Source: Geothermobacter sp964501815
GTDB taxonomy: Bacteria > Desulfobacterota > Desulfuromonadia > Desulfuromonadales > Geothermobacteraceae
Direction: 5' to 3'
Assembly: GCA_964501815.1 (NCBI GenBank)
Contig: CAZCUR010000032.1
Span: 1 to 28,104 of the forward strand
DNA: 28,104 nt
Position numbers and translations under genes: made by a program. Shown one piece after another: positions 13,290-23,459 of the stretch; the stretch's first letter is position 1, and every line of letters begins with the position of its first letter. Below the pieces are notes generated by a model, which ran no database searches, was not told the origin of the DNA, and saw only the letters and a program-made list of their open reading frames with translations.

Positions 13290-13838
13290 TCACTTTCTGG
13301 CGCGTACCTTCAATTTGGGTTTGCCGTTTTCCGTGACGACGACGAAATCAACGGCACGATCACCGAACTTTTCCCGGATTTTTTCCTGCTGCTTTTTCAA
13401 CAGGGCCTCGACCTGGGCGCGTGAGGGGGCTTTGGCGCCGGTCTGTTCACAAGCCTTGACCAGCTGGTCATACACCTGATCGGTGGAATCGGCCCGACCG
13501 TCACCATTGCCGCCGGCCGACACGGTTTTGGCCGCCGGCGGCGGGATGCGACCGCTGCCGCGGATGAACTTGCCTTCGTCCATCAGGCGCAGGATGCGGT
13601 CCCAGTAGTTGGCATAGGTGTGAAAGCGGCTCGACAGGGCGTTGGCCCGGAAGCGGATATCGGTCTGTACAATGTGGCGGCCGGTAAGTTGACGCAGCTT
13701 GCGCGCCAGCTGCTCCCGCTGCTTGACCGGTTCGCGCTTCTCCACGCCGGCGAAATACTGGTCATAGCGGATTTCCAGCTTGCGCATCTCCTGTTCGATG
13801 TCGTCAAGCCGGCGCTGTATGCTGCGACGTTCATCCAT
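13290..13838 (-). CDS. MXAN_5187-type coiled-coil protein
   Basis: 182 residues from ATG 13838; an in-frame TTG at 13859 could add 7. Residues about 5-60 are strongly charged and heptad-like (RRSIQRRLDDIEQEMRKLEI), suggesting a coiled coil. The section FRANALSSRFHTYANYWDRILRLMDEGKF and the C-terminal VEALLKKQQEKIREKFGDRAVDF resemble the MXAN_5187 C-terminal domain seen in Myxococcus and Geobacter relatives. No catalytic motif is visible. A Gly/Pro/Ala-rich linker lies at about residues 100-122. It is the first gene of the operon with the patatin and radical SAM genes, 10 nt before the patatin start. The function is unknown. Confidence 0.75.
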   Translation of the reverse strand: MDERRSIQRRLDDIEQEMRKLEIRYDQYFAGVEKREPVKQREQLARKLRQLTGRHIVQTDIRFRANALSSRFHTYANYWDRILRLMDEGKFIRGSGRIPPPAAKTVSAGGNGDGRADSTDQVYDQLVKACEQTGAKAPSRAQVEALLKKQQEKIREKFGDRAVDFVVVTENGKPKLKVRARK

Positions 13839-13921
13839 GGCAAGGCCCCATTGAAGCAACTATACTTGAGCCGCATCCTGTTGAAAAGATGAAAGCGTCC
13901 TCAGCCTTCTCCCGGGCGTGC

Positions 13922-13949
13922 TTGACTGGGTTGCGGGTGGGCGTATAAT
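13922..13949 (+). promoter_or_regulatory. Sigma-70 promoter of glmU
   Basis: TTGACT (13922-13927), 16-nt spacer, then a perfect TATAAT (13944-13949). Transcription would start near 13956, 28 nt before the chosen glmU start. This rules out the in-frame ATG at 13948, which overlaps the -10 box. Confidence 0.82.
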
Positions 13950-13983
13950 GAACCGTTTTCGACCCGAAACAAAGGAGGCGGGT

Positions 13984-15375
13984 ATGGGTTCAGCGAATCT
14001 GGCTGCGGTCATTCTGGCGGCCGGGCAGGGTACCCGGATGAAATCGGCTCTTCCGAAGGTTTTGCATCCACTGGCCGGGCGGCCGATGGTGCACTATCCT
14101 GTGGACTGTGCCCGGGCGCTCGGTTGCAGCCCGGTTGTTCTGGTCATCGGCCATGGGGCTGAGCAGGTTCGTGCCGGACTGGAGGGTACGGACTGCCGTT
14201 TTGCGGTGCAGCAGGAGCAGCTTGGCACCGGGCATGCCCTGTTGTGTTCCCGCGGTGAACTGGACGGATTCGCCGGCGACCTGCTCCTTTTGTGCGGCGA
14301 TGTGCCGCTTCTGACAACCGGAAGTTTGCAGCGGTTGCTGCAGCAGCATCGGCAGACCGGAGCGCTGGTGACGGTCTTGACCGCCGAAATGGACGATCCA
14401 ACCGGTTACGGCCGTATCGTGCGCGGCCCGGACGGTTCGGTGCAGGCGATTGTCGAGCACAAGGATGCCGATGAGAACCAGCGTGCCATTGGTGAAATCA
14501 ACACCGGCATCTACCTGTTTCGTGCCCCCTTTGTCTTTGAAGTCCTGGAGCGGGTCGGCTGTGACAATGCCCAGGGAGAATATTACCTGACCGACGTTGT
14601 GGCCGAGGCGGTGAAAGCCGGCGGCCGGGTCGAGGCGGTGGTTCTTGAGGACGCGGCCGAGGCCATGGGTATCAATGACCGTTGTCAGCTTGCCGCCGCC
14701 GAGGCGGTCCTGCGCCGGCGCATCAACGAGGAACTGATGCGTGCGGGGGTGACCCTGACCGACCCGCAGGCCACCTACATCGATGCCGGTGTCGAGATGG
14801 CTGCGGATACCGTCGTTCTGCCCGGCTGTGTCATCAGGGGGACGACCCGAATCGGCAGCGGCTGCACCATCGGTCCCAACGTGGTCATCGACAGCTGTGT
14901 CATCGGCGACGACGTACGCATCAAGGCCGGCTCGGTGCTCACCGAAAGCGAAATCGGCGCCGGGACCGATGTCGGGCCCATGGCGCATCTGCGGCCGGGA
15001 ACGGTGCTGGCCGGCGACAACAAGATCGGCAATTTTGTCGAGACCAAGAAAGCCGTCATCGGCCGGGGGAGCAAGGCCAGCCATCTGACCTACCTGGGTG
15101 ATTGCGAGCTGGGCACCGGTGTCAACATCGGCTGCGGCACCATCACCTGCAACTACGACGGTGTCAGCAAGCACCGCACCATCATCGAGGATGAGGTTTT
15201 TGTCGGTTCGGATACCCAGTTCGTCGCGCCGGTGCGCATAGGCCGCGGCAGCCTGATCGGCGCCGGATCGACCATTACCAAAGATGTCCCGGCCGATGCT
15301 CTGGCACTGGCGCGCGCCGAGCAGAAGATTATTGAAGGCTGGGTGTCGCGCAAACGGGGCAAAAAGAAAGACTGA
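13984..15375 (+). CDS. glmU: Bifunctional UDP-N-acetylglucosamine pyrophosphorylase / glucosamine-1-phosphate N-acetyltransferase GlmU
   Basis: 463 residues from ATG 13984, with AAAGGAGG just upstream. The N-terminal uridyltransferase domain opens with LAAGQGTRMKSALPKVLHPLAG (split here as LAAGQGTRM and PKVLHPLAG) and has GDVPLL and EINTGIYLF. The C-terminal left-handed beta-helix acetyltransferase has the hexapeptide runs VVIDSCVIGDDVRI and GPMAHLRPGTVL, then NFVETKKAVIGRGSKASHLTYLGD and NIGCGTITCNYDG, whose conserved residues form the active site. It makes UDP-GlcNAc for peptidoglycan and lipopolysaccharide in the cytoplasm. glmS follows 42 nt later, so two steps of one pathway are encoded together. 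Confidence 0.97.
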   Translation: MGSANLAAVILAAGQGTRMKSALPKVLHPLAGRPMVHYPVDCARALGCSPVVLVIGHGAEQVRAGLEGTDCRFAVQQEQLGTGHALLCSRGELDGFAGDLLLLCGDVPLLTTGSLQRLLQQHRQTGALVTVLTAEMDDPTGYGRIVRGPDGSVQAIVEHKDADENQRAIGEINTGIYLFRAPFVFEVLERVGCDNAQGEYYLTDVVAEAVKAGGRVEAVVLEDAAEAMGINDRCQLAAAEAVLRRRINEELMRAGVTLTDPQATYIDAGVEMAADTVVLPGCVIRGTTRIGSGCTIGPNVVIDSCVIGDDVRIKAGSVLTESEIGAGTDVGPMAHLRPGTVLAGDNKIGNFVETKKAVIGRGSKASHLTYLGDCELGTGVNIGCGTITCNYDGVSKHRTIIEDEVFVGSDTQFVAPVRIGRGSLIGAGSTITKDVPADALALARAEQKIIEGWVSRKRGKKKD

Positions 15376-15417
15376 CCCGGCCGAACCTGCCGGCCTCGAG
15401 GAGGGGGATAGACGCTT

Positions 15418-17241
<1,824 letters not shown>

Positions 17242-17270
17242 TGCCGGCCGCTACCTGCAGAGTTTGAGTT

Positions 17271-19067
17271 TTGTCTTACGCCAGCCGCCTGTTCAAAGCC
17301 ATTCAGAGCCTGCTGACCGCCGCTTTGCCGAAGCTGCGCATCAGCGAGAACACCTTCGCCATCGTTCTGGCGGTTGTGATCGGACTTTTGGCAGGTTTTG
17401 GCAATTACCTGTTTCGCCAGACCATCGAACTGATTCACCACTTTGTGGTGGAACGGGGCATGGACCTGTTCCATGTCGACATCGGTCAGTGGCAGCCGCA
17501 GCGTCTTTGGCTGATGCTGTTCCCGGCCGTCGGCGGTCTGCTGGTGGTTCCGCTGTGGATTCTTTTTGAAAAGGATTTGAAAGGCGGTTTCGCCGGCTTT
17601 CTGGTCCGGGTCAACCTGGGCGGCGCCAAGCTGCCGCTGCGGCCCCTGTTTACGCGCGGTCTGGGTGCCGCCATCACCCTCGGCACCGGCGGCAGTGCCG
17701 GTCAGGAAGGTCCCATCGCCGTCATCGGCGGCACCATCGGCAGCCAGTTCGGCAAGCTGTTCCGCATGAGCGGCGACCGGCTCAAGGTGCTGGTCGCCTG
17801 CGGCGCCGCAGCCGGTGTGGCGGCGACCTTCAACGCTCCGATTGCCGGGGTCTTTTTCGCCACCGAAATTGTTCTGCTCTCCTCCTTTGAGCTGGCCAGC
17901 TTCACCTCCATCGTCATTGCCAGCGGCATGGCCACGGTTGTGTCCCGCGCCCTGCTTGGCAATATCTCCGAGCTGACGGCACCGCCCTATTTTGTTCACA
18001 GCTTCTGGGAATTTGGCCTCTACCTGCTGCTCGGCGGCATCATCGGCGCCCTGGCGACCGGTTTTATCGGCCTGCACTTCCGCATCAAGGACCTTGTTGA
18101 CGCCATCCCTTTGCCCAGGCTGGCCAAGCCGGTGGCCGGCGGACTGGCGGTCGGAGCCATCGGGGTGGTGCTGCCGCAGGTGTTCGGCAACGGCTATGAA
18201 TTCATGGAATCGGTGTTGCACGGCGAGCACGTCTGGTGGCTGCTTGCCCTGCTGATTCTGGCCAAGGCGGTCGCCACCTCCATTACCCTGTCGAGCGGCC
18301 TTCCCGGAGGCATGTTTGCCCCCTGCCTCTTTCTCGGCGCCGTCGCCGGCGGCGCCTTCGGTCATCTGGCGGCCCTGGTCTTCCCCGATGCCGGCCTGTC
18401 GCCGGGGGCCTATGCCCTGGTCGGTATGGGAGCCTTTCTGTCGGCGGCGACCCACGCCCCGATGACCGCCATCTTTTTGCTGTTCGAAATTACCGACAGT
18501 TATCAGGTTATCATCCCCATCATGCTGACCTGCGTCATCGGCACCAGTATCGCGCGCCATTTCCGCAGGGACAGCCTTGAAACGGTCGAGCTGACGCGCG
18601 AGGGCATCGATCTGGAGGCGGGCAAGGAGCGCAACATCATGAAGGCGCTGCGAGTCGGGGATGTCATGGCGCGCGAGGTGGAAACGGTACCGGAGAACAT
18701 GACCCTGGGGCAGTTCGCCCGTTTTATTGCCAGCACCCGGCACACCAACTTCCCGCTGGTCAATGCCGCCGGCGAGATGACGGGCATCATTTCGGTGCAG
18801 GATTTCATGGGGGCGGTGTTTGAGCCGGAACTGCTGGACCTGGTGGTGGTCAAGGAGCTGGCGACCCTCGATGTCATCACCGTCACCGAGGATGAAAACC
18901 TCGATCAGGCGATGCGCAAGATCGGCTACCGCAACATCGAGCAGCTGCCGGTGGTGGCTCCGGACAACCCGCGTCGGCTGGTCGGCATCATTTCGCGCAA
19001 GGATATCATCTCCGCCTACAACCGGGCGCTGATGTCGCGCCAGATGGAGGAGGACGACGATGACTGA
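17271..19067 (+). CDS. ClC-family anion channel/transporter with C-terminal CBS pair
   Basis: 598 residues. The start is TTG 17271; a stop lies just upstream in frame and the first internal Met is too far in, although the ribosome site is weak. Hydrophobic helices fill residues about 27-430. ClC motifs are GSAGQEGP (141-148, with gating Glu146), FNAPIAGVFFATE (187-199), and SSGLPGGMFAP (341-351). Two CBS domains occupy about 463-590 (VGDVMAREVETVPENMTL; TLDVITVTEDENL). The position equal to the proton-pathway Glu203 of E. coli ClC appears to be Ile200, and the usual GSGIP-type loop is not evident (GGFAG at 105-109). It may therefore work as a channel rather than a Cl-/H+ exchanger (inference). 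It starts 29 nt after glmS and overlaps the helicase gene by 8 nt. Confidence 0.92.
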   Translation: MSYASRLFKAIQSLLTAALPKLRISENTFAIVLAVVIGLLAGFGNYLFRQTIELIHHFVVERGMDLFHVDIGQWQPQRLWLMLFPAVGGLLVVPLWILFEKDLKGGFAGFLVRVNLGGAKLPLRPLFTRGLGAAITLGTGGSAGQEGPIAVIGGTIGSQFGKLFRMSGDRLKVLVACGAAAGVAATFNAPIAGVFFATEIVLLSSFELASFTSIVIASGMATVVSRALLGNISELTAPPYFVHSFWEFGLYLLLGGIIGALATGFIGLHFRIKDLVDAIPLPRLAKPVAGGLAVGAIGVVLPQVFGNGYEFMESVLHGEHVWWLLALLILAKAVATSITLSSGLPGGMFAPCLFLGAVAGGAFGHLAALVFPDAGLSPGAYALVGMGAFLSAATHAPMTAIFLLFEITDSYQVIIPIMLTCVIGTSIARHFRRDSLETVELTREGIDLEAGKERNIMKALRVGDVMAREVETVPENMTLGQFARFIASTRHTNFPLVNAAGEMTGIISVQDFMGAVFEPELLDLVVVKELATLDVITVTEDENLDQAMRKIGYRNIEQLPVVAPDNPRRLVGIISRKDIISAYNRALMSRQMEEDDDD

Positions 19068-21264
19068 CCTGCTCGCCGGTCTGAACGCGCCGCAGCGGCA
19101 GGCGGTGATGCATGGTGATGGACCGTTGCTGGTTCTGGCCGGCGCCGGTTCCGGCAAAACCCGCACCCTGATTCACCGGGTCGCCTGGCTGATCCGCGAG
19201 CACGGTGTGCGTCCCTGGAATATCCTCGCCGTGACCTTCACCAACAAGGCGGCCGCCGAGATGAAGGAGCGGCTCGAACGCCTGCTGGGGACCGGGGAGC
19301 TGCCGTGGGTGGCGACCTTTCACGCCACCTGCGTGCGCATTCTGCGTCAGGAGATTGAAACCCTCGGTTATACGCGCCAGTTCGTCATCTACGACGACCA
19401 GGATCAGAAGCGGCTGCTCAAGGATCTGCTCACCGAGCGCGGCATTGCCGAAAAGACCCTGCGACCGGCCACGCTTGCGGCGGCCATCGACCGGGCCAAG
19501 AATGCCGGCTTGCTTCCTGATCAACTGCCCACCGACGGCTATCAGGAGGAGCTGATTGCCGAACTGTACGGTCTGTATCAGCAGCGCCTGCGCCAGGGCA
19601 ACGCGGTCGATTTCGGCGACCTTCTGCTGCTGACCGTTTACCTGTTTGAGCATTATCCTGAAGTTCTGGCGCGTTGGCGCGACCGTTTCCGCCACATTCT
19701 CGTGGACGAATTCCAGGACACCAACGGCATCCAGTACCGGCTGGTCAACCTGCTCGCAAGTGAACACCGCAACCTGTGCGTGGTCGGTGACGATGACCAG
19801 TCCATCTACGCCTGGCGCGGCGCCGAGCTGGGCAATATCCTCAACTTTGAGCGCGACTATCCGGGGACGGTGACCATCCGCCTGGAGCAGAACTACCGGT
19901 CGACCCGGCGCATCCTCGATGCTGCCGGTGCCGTGGTCGCCTGCAACCTTGCCCGCAAGGGCAAAACCCTGTGGACCGAGAACCCGGAAGGCGATCCGAT
20001 TGTGCTTCAGGGGCTGCCCGATGACCTGGAGGAGGCGCGCTATGTCGCCGGCGAGATTCGGCGTCTGCATGCCGACGGTCGGCCGTTGCGGGAGATGGCT
20101 GTCTTCTATCGCACCAACGCCCAGTCACGCGTGCTTGAAGAAGCCCTGGTGCGTGAGCGCATCCCTTATGTCATGTTCGGCGGCCTGAAGTTCTTCGCCC
20201 GCATGGAAATCAAGGATGTCCTGGCCTACCTGCGTCTTTTGGTCAATCCGGCCGATTCTATCTCCGCCCGGCGTATCGTCAACGTGCCCGCGCGCGGTAT
20301 CGGCAAGACCACGGTCGGCAAAATTATGGCGCTGGAGCAGGAGGCGGGCGGTTTTCTGCCCGCCTGCCGCCTGGCCCTTGAACGCGGCTTGCTCGGTGCC
20401 GGCCCGGCCGGCAAACTGAAAGCCTTTGTCGAGCTGATGGATGAATTCTCCCGCCTGGCCGAGCGGCTCGACTATCCGCAACTGACCAGCGAAATCATCG
20501 AACAGACCGGTTATGGACCGATGCTGCGTCAGGAAAAGACCCGTGAATCGGCCGACCGGCTGCGCAACCTCGAAGAGCTTTTGCGAGGCATGGAGGAAGC
20601 CAGGGAACAGGCGCCGACCCTGTCCGATTACCTGGAGCAGGTGGCGCTGGTGACTGACCTCGATTCCTACGACAGCAGTCTCGACCGGGTGACGCTGATG
20701 ACCCTGCACGCCGCCAAGGGGCTGGAGTTCCCCGTGGTCTTCATGACCGGCATGGAGGAAGGGATCTTTCCCCATAACCGGGTTGAGGCCGAGGGGGGAG
20801 ATCTCGAGGAGGAGCGTCGTCTCTGCTATGTCGGCATGACCCGGGCGATGGAACGGCTCTATCTCACCCATGCCCGGCGACGGAGGGTGTTCGGCAGCTA
20901 CCAGTACAACGCCCGCAGCCGGTTTATCGATGAAATCCCGGCGCATCTGCTCGAAGGCGGTTCCGCCGACGAGGCCAGGGCCCCGTCCCACAACCTCGCC
21001 TCGGTGTTCGCACAGTTGCAGACAGGCGAGGACGCGCTGGCGCCCGAGGCGGCCGCCCCCTTCGAGGAAGACAACGAGGTTCGCCTGGTGCCGGAGGCCG
21101 AGGAGGGGCTGAGGCTGGGCATGCGGGTGCGCCATGTGCGTTTCGGCGTCGGTGTGGTGCGGCGCATCGAGGGACGCGGCGACAACCAGAAGGTGATTGT
21201 TTATTTCAACGGTGTCGGGCCGAAGAAGCTGCTGCTGAAGTTTGCCGGTCTGGAACCGGCCTGA
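19060..21264 (+). CDS. pcrA: UvrD/PcrA-type ATP-dependent DNA helicase
   Basis: 734 residues; ATG 19060 lies after GGAGGAGG inside the end of the ClC gene. This is a superfamily 1A 3'-5' helicase. The Q-motif region is LNAPQRQAV, motif I AGAGSGKT at 27-34, motif Ia AVTFTNKAAAEMKER, motif II ILVDEFQDTN, motif III VVGDDDQSIYAWRGA, motif IV LEQNYRST, motif V LMTLHAAKGLEF, and motif VI YVGMTRAMERLYL. The C-terminal Tudor-like segment (VRHVRFGVGVVRRIEGRG and following) is that of PcrA/UvrD, which contacts RNA polymerase or UvrB. It is active in nucleotide excision repair and replication-fork clearance. PcrA and UvrD are hard to separate by sequence alone. Confidence 0.93.
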   Translation: MTDLLAGLNAPQRQAVMHGDGPLLVLAGAGSGKTRTLIHRVAWLIREHGVRPWNILAVTFTNKAAAEMKERLERLLGTGELPWVATFHATCVRILRQEIETLGYTRQFVIYDDQDQKRLLKDLLTERGIAEKTLRPATLAAAIDRAKNAGLLPDQLPTDGYQEELIAELYGLYQQRLRQGNAVDFGDLLLLTVYLFEHYPEVLARWRDRFRHILVDEFQDTNGIQYRLVNLLASEHRNLCVVGDDDQSIYAWRGAELGNILNFERDYPGTVTIRLEQNYRSTRRILDAAGAVVACNLARKGKTLWTENPEGDPIVLQGLPDDLEEARYVAGEIRRLHADGRPLREMAVFYRTNAQSRVLEEALVRERIPYVMFGGLKFFARMEIKDVLAYLRLLVNPADSISARRIVNVPARGIGKTTVGKIMALEQEAGGFLPACRLALERGLLGAGPAGKLKAFVELMDEFSRLAERLDYPQLTSEIIEQTGYGPMLRQEKTRESADRLRNLEELLRGMEEAREQAPTLSDYLEQVALVTDLDSYDSSLDRVTLMTLHAAKGLEFPVVFMTGMEEGIFPHNRVEAEGGDLEEERRLCYVGMTRAMERLYLTHARRRRVFGSYQYNARSRFIDEIPAHLLEGGSADEARAPSHNLASVFAQLQTGEDALAPEAAAPFEEDNEVRLVPEAEEGLRLGMRVRHVRFGVGVVRRIEGRGDNQKVIVYFNGVGPKKLLLKFAGLEPA

Positions 21265-21270
21265 GCCGCG

Positions 21271-21300
21271 TTGCCGACCTGTTGGCGGCCGTGCTATATT
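21271..21300 (+). promoter_or_regulatory. Possible promoter of the receiver-domain gene
   Basis: TTGCCG (21271-21276), 18-nt spacer, TATATT (21295-21300). It lies between the helicase stop and the receiver gene. The hexamers are good but not perfect, and readthrough from upstream remains possible. Confidence 0.4.
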
Positions 21301-21344
21301 CGAAAGTCACAATGTCCCGCTGAGCCGGGCCATGGAGGGGGATA

Positions 21345-21734
21345 GTGAAGCCGACGGTTCTGGTGGTTGACGACTGCCGGTTGAGCCGGGCCATTCTGGC
21401 AGATCTGCTGCGCGATTTTGGCTGCGAGGTTCAGGAGAAGGCGAGCGCGGTCGAGATCAACGAACTGCTGGCGGAGAGCCCGCCCGACCTGATTTTTATG
21501 GATGTGGCGATGCCGGGGGTGACCGGCGATCGCAAGGTGCGTCGACTGCGGCGGGATGAGCGTTACCGGTCTCTGCCCGTGGTGCTGGTGTCGGCGCGGA
21601 CGCGCGAAGAACTTGACCGGCTGGCGGCCGCATCCGGGGCTGACGGCTATCTGTGCAAACCGGTGGAACCCGCCGCTCTGGAGCGGCTGCTGCGCCGCCT
21701 GCTTCCCGAAGCGGTGAGCCAACCGACGAGCTGA
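21345..21734 (+). CDS. Single-domain response regulator (CheY-like)
   Basis: 129 residues from GTG 21345, preceded by GGAGGGGG. The full protein is one receiver domain: acidic pair in VLVVDDCRLSR (residues 9-10), phosphoacceptor Asp in LIFMDVAMPGVTG near residue 52, Ser/Thr switch in VLVSART, and Lys in YLCKPVEP. There is no output domain, so it acts by protein contact or as a phosphate shuttle. No histidine kinase is nearby. It lies 16 nt before the radical SAM gene and may be cotranscribed with it. Confidence 0.9.
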   Translation: MKPTVLVVDDCRLSRAILADLLRDFGCEVQEKASAVEINELLAESPPDLIFMDVAMPGVTGDRKVRRLRRDERYRSLPVVLVSARTREELDRLAAASGADGYLCKPVEPAALERLLRRLLPEAVSQPTS

Positions 21735-21750
21735 AAGGAAAAGGGTTGTC

Positions 21751-22707
21751 ATGAACGCGTTCAGCCGTACCGTTCGCCAGCAGACCGGGGCCGACCTGAA
21801 GGCCGCGGCTCCGTCTCTCATCCAGGTCAATATCGGGCTGAAGTGCAATCTGGCCTGCCGTCACTGCCATGTCGAAGGCTCTCCGGCCCGCACCGAGCAG
21901 ATGAGCTGGCAGACCATGACCTCGGTGCTGAAGCTGGCCCGGGCCTTTCCGGGGATCCAGGTCGACATCACCGGCGGCGCGCCGGAGCTCAACCCCTGCT
22001 TTCGCGACTTTGTCGTCGCCCTGCGCCAGGCCGGGCATCCGGTGCAGGTGCGCACCAATCTGACCGTGCTGTTCGAACCGGGACAGGAGGAGACGGCCGC
22101 CTTCTTTCGGGACCAGCAGGTTCAGCTGGTGGCGTCTTTGCCCTGTTACCTCGACCGCAACGTCGACGCCCAGCGCGGCCAGGGGGTCTACCGTCGCAGT
22201 CTCGAAGCGATCCGCCTGCTCAACCGGCTTGGCTACGGACGCGAGGAGGCCCTGCCGCTGAACCTGGTCTACAACCCCGGCGGCGCTTTTCTGCCTCCGG
22301 ACCAGCAGCAGCTGGAACAGGACTACCGTGAGCATCTGGAAAAAGAGCACGGCGTGGTCTTCACCCGCCTTTTGACCATCGCCAACATGCCCATCGGCCG
22401 TTTTCTGGAGGAGTTGCGCAGCCGCGACGAGGAGCAGTCCTACCGCCTGCTGCTGGAGGAATCCTTCAATCCCGCGACCGTTGCCGGCCTGATGTGCCGG
22501 CACCAGATCTGTATCGCCTGGGACGGCAGCCTGTCGGACTGCGATTTCAACCAGGTGCTCGGCATGGGGCTGGCCGACGGACTGCCCGGCCACATCGACC
22601 AGCTCGACCCGGCGGTTCTGGCCGGGCGACCGATCCGCACCGGTCTCCACTGTTTCGGCTGTACCGCCGGTTGCGGCTCGAGCTGCGGCGGCGCGCTGGT
22701 CGCCTGA
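21751..22707 (+). CDS. arsS: ArsS-type radical SAM protein (arsenosugar biosynthesis family), Cys form
   Basis: 318 residues; ATG 21751 follows GAAAGGAAAAGG. The radical SAM motif is Cys32-x3-Cys36-x2-Cys39 (GLKCNLACRHCHVEG). Family features follow: DITGGAPELNP, VRTNLTVLFEPG, LPCYLDRNVDAQRG, LPLNLVYNPGGAFLPP, and a Cys-rich C-terminal domain (MCRHQICIAWDG, LSDCDFNQ, HCFGCTAGCGSSCGGAL). This matches the rSAM family named ArsS, credited with adding a 5'-deoxyadenosyl group to arsenic compounds. Some members have selenocysteine in the C-terminal GSS-U site; here it is TGC (Cys). No arsM methyltransferase or ars genes are in the window, so the arsenic role is by family only. Confidence 0.85.
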   Translation: MNAFSRTVRQQTGADLKAAAPSLIQVNIGLKCNLACRHCHVEGSPARTEQMSWQTMTSVLKLARAFPGIQVDITGGAPELNPCFRDFVVALRQAGHPVQVRTNLTVLFEPGQEETAAFFRDQQVQLVASLPCYLDRNVDAQRGQGVYRRSLEAIRLLNRLGYGREEALPLNLVYNPGGAFLPPDQQQLEQDYREHLEKEHGVVFTRLLTIANMPIGRFLEELRSRDEEQSYRLLLEESFNPATVAGLMCRHQICIAWDGSLSDCDFNQVLGMGLADGLPGHIDQLDPAVLAGRPIRTGLHCFGCTAGCGSSCGGALVA

Positions 22708-22734
22708 GGCACCGTTTTTTTTCGGGAGGGACGC

Positions 22735-23280
22735 ATGATCTCCGCCATTCGCCTTTCGGTCCGTCTGGGCGCCATCCTGATTCTGCTGGCCCTGACCGCC
22801 TGCGCCAGCCACCCGGTCGTGCGCACCGAGAAAGCCTTCACCCAGGTCCCGCCCGGCGAAACCCTTTACGTTGTCCCCTTTGTGACCGTCATGGTGCCGC
22901 AGACGGTTCAGGAGGAGATTTTCGATCGCTTTGTCGATGTGCTCAGTGAAAAGGGGGTGACCAGCCGCTACGAGGTGGTCATCCTGAAACAGGAGCTGGA
23001 ACGCATCGACCCCGCCTGGCTTGAAAGCCACTACGTCGTGGTGGGCGAGCTGTTCGCCTACGTCGAGGAATCGGGCTGCTGCAATACCACCATCCGTTCG
23101 CGCAGCCGCATCCGCCTGTTTCAGCCCGGCCAGAAAGAGGCGGTGATGGTGATGGAGTACCCGCGCGAAATCTTCTTCGATCACGACTATTCCACCATCG
23201 ACAAGCAGCGCCGCCTGCTGGCGCGTGACATCGCCGAACAGCTCGCCGACTACCTGCTGAAAACCCTCTCAACTCCCTGA
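22735..23280 (+). CDS. Predicted lipoprotein of unknown function
   Basis: 181 residues; ATG 22735 follows CGGGAGGGACGC. The N-terminus has a signal with a lipobox (LALTAC, Cys near residue 23), so the mature protein should be lipid-anchored, probably in the outer membrane. The body alternates strands and helices: LYVVPFVTVMVPQTVQEEIFDRFVDVLSEKG, YEVVILKQELERIDPAWL, YVVVGELFAYVEES, then SRIRLFQPG. This resembles proteins that compute or modify small alpha/beta lipoprotein folds, but no family is assigned. A Cys-Cys pair occurs in SGCCNTT. It starts 27 nt after the radical SAM stop and may be the last gene of that unit. Confidence 0.8.
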   Translation: MISAIRLSVRLGAILILLALTACASHPVVRTEKAFTQVPPGETLYVVPFVTVMVPQTVQEEIFDRFVDVLSEKGVTSRYEVVILKQELERIDPAWLESHYVVVGELFAYVEESGCCNTTIRSRSRIRLFQPGQKEAVMVMEYPREIFFDHDYSTIDKQRRLLARDIAEQLADYLLKTLSTP

Positions 23281-23314
23281 GATTTTCTGCCTCGCAACTT
23301 TTTCCCGAAAGCCC

Positions 23315-23342
23315 TTGACAATCGCAGAGCCCTGATTATATT
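23315..23342 (+). promoter_or_regulatory. Sigma-70 promoter of groESL
   Basis: Perfect TTGACA (23315-23320), 16-nt spacer, TATATT (23337-23342). It lies directly before the CIRCE operator, in the arrangement of HrcA-controlled groE operons. Confidence 0.9.
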
Positions 23343-23356
23343 TAGGCCTGTTCTTG

Positions 23357-23383
23357 TTAGCACTCATTGCAGGCGAGTGCTAA
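23357..23383 (+). promoter_or_regulatory. CIRCE operator (HrcA binding site)
   Basis: TTAGCACTC (23357-23365), 9-nt spacer, GAGTGCTAA (23375-23383). It is an exact match to the CIRCE consensus, located just after the promoter in the 5' leader of groES. HrcA represses here and is released when GroEL is busy with unfolded protein. hrcA itself is not in the window. Confidence 0.98.
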
Positions 23384-23459
23384 CAGAGCGATTGCCATTC
23401 CCTCGACAATCGCCGGCGTCAAGCCGGGAAAAACGCCTTTTGGAAAGGAGTTGCAACAG

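Noticed and set aside
15376..15417. A glmS ribozyme before glmS
   Set aside because: The spacer is only 42 nt, far too short, and is filled by a ribosome binding site.
22680..22707. Selenocysteine in the ArsS-type protein
   Set aside because: The candidate site is TGC, and the final TGA is followed by sequence with no family resemblance.
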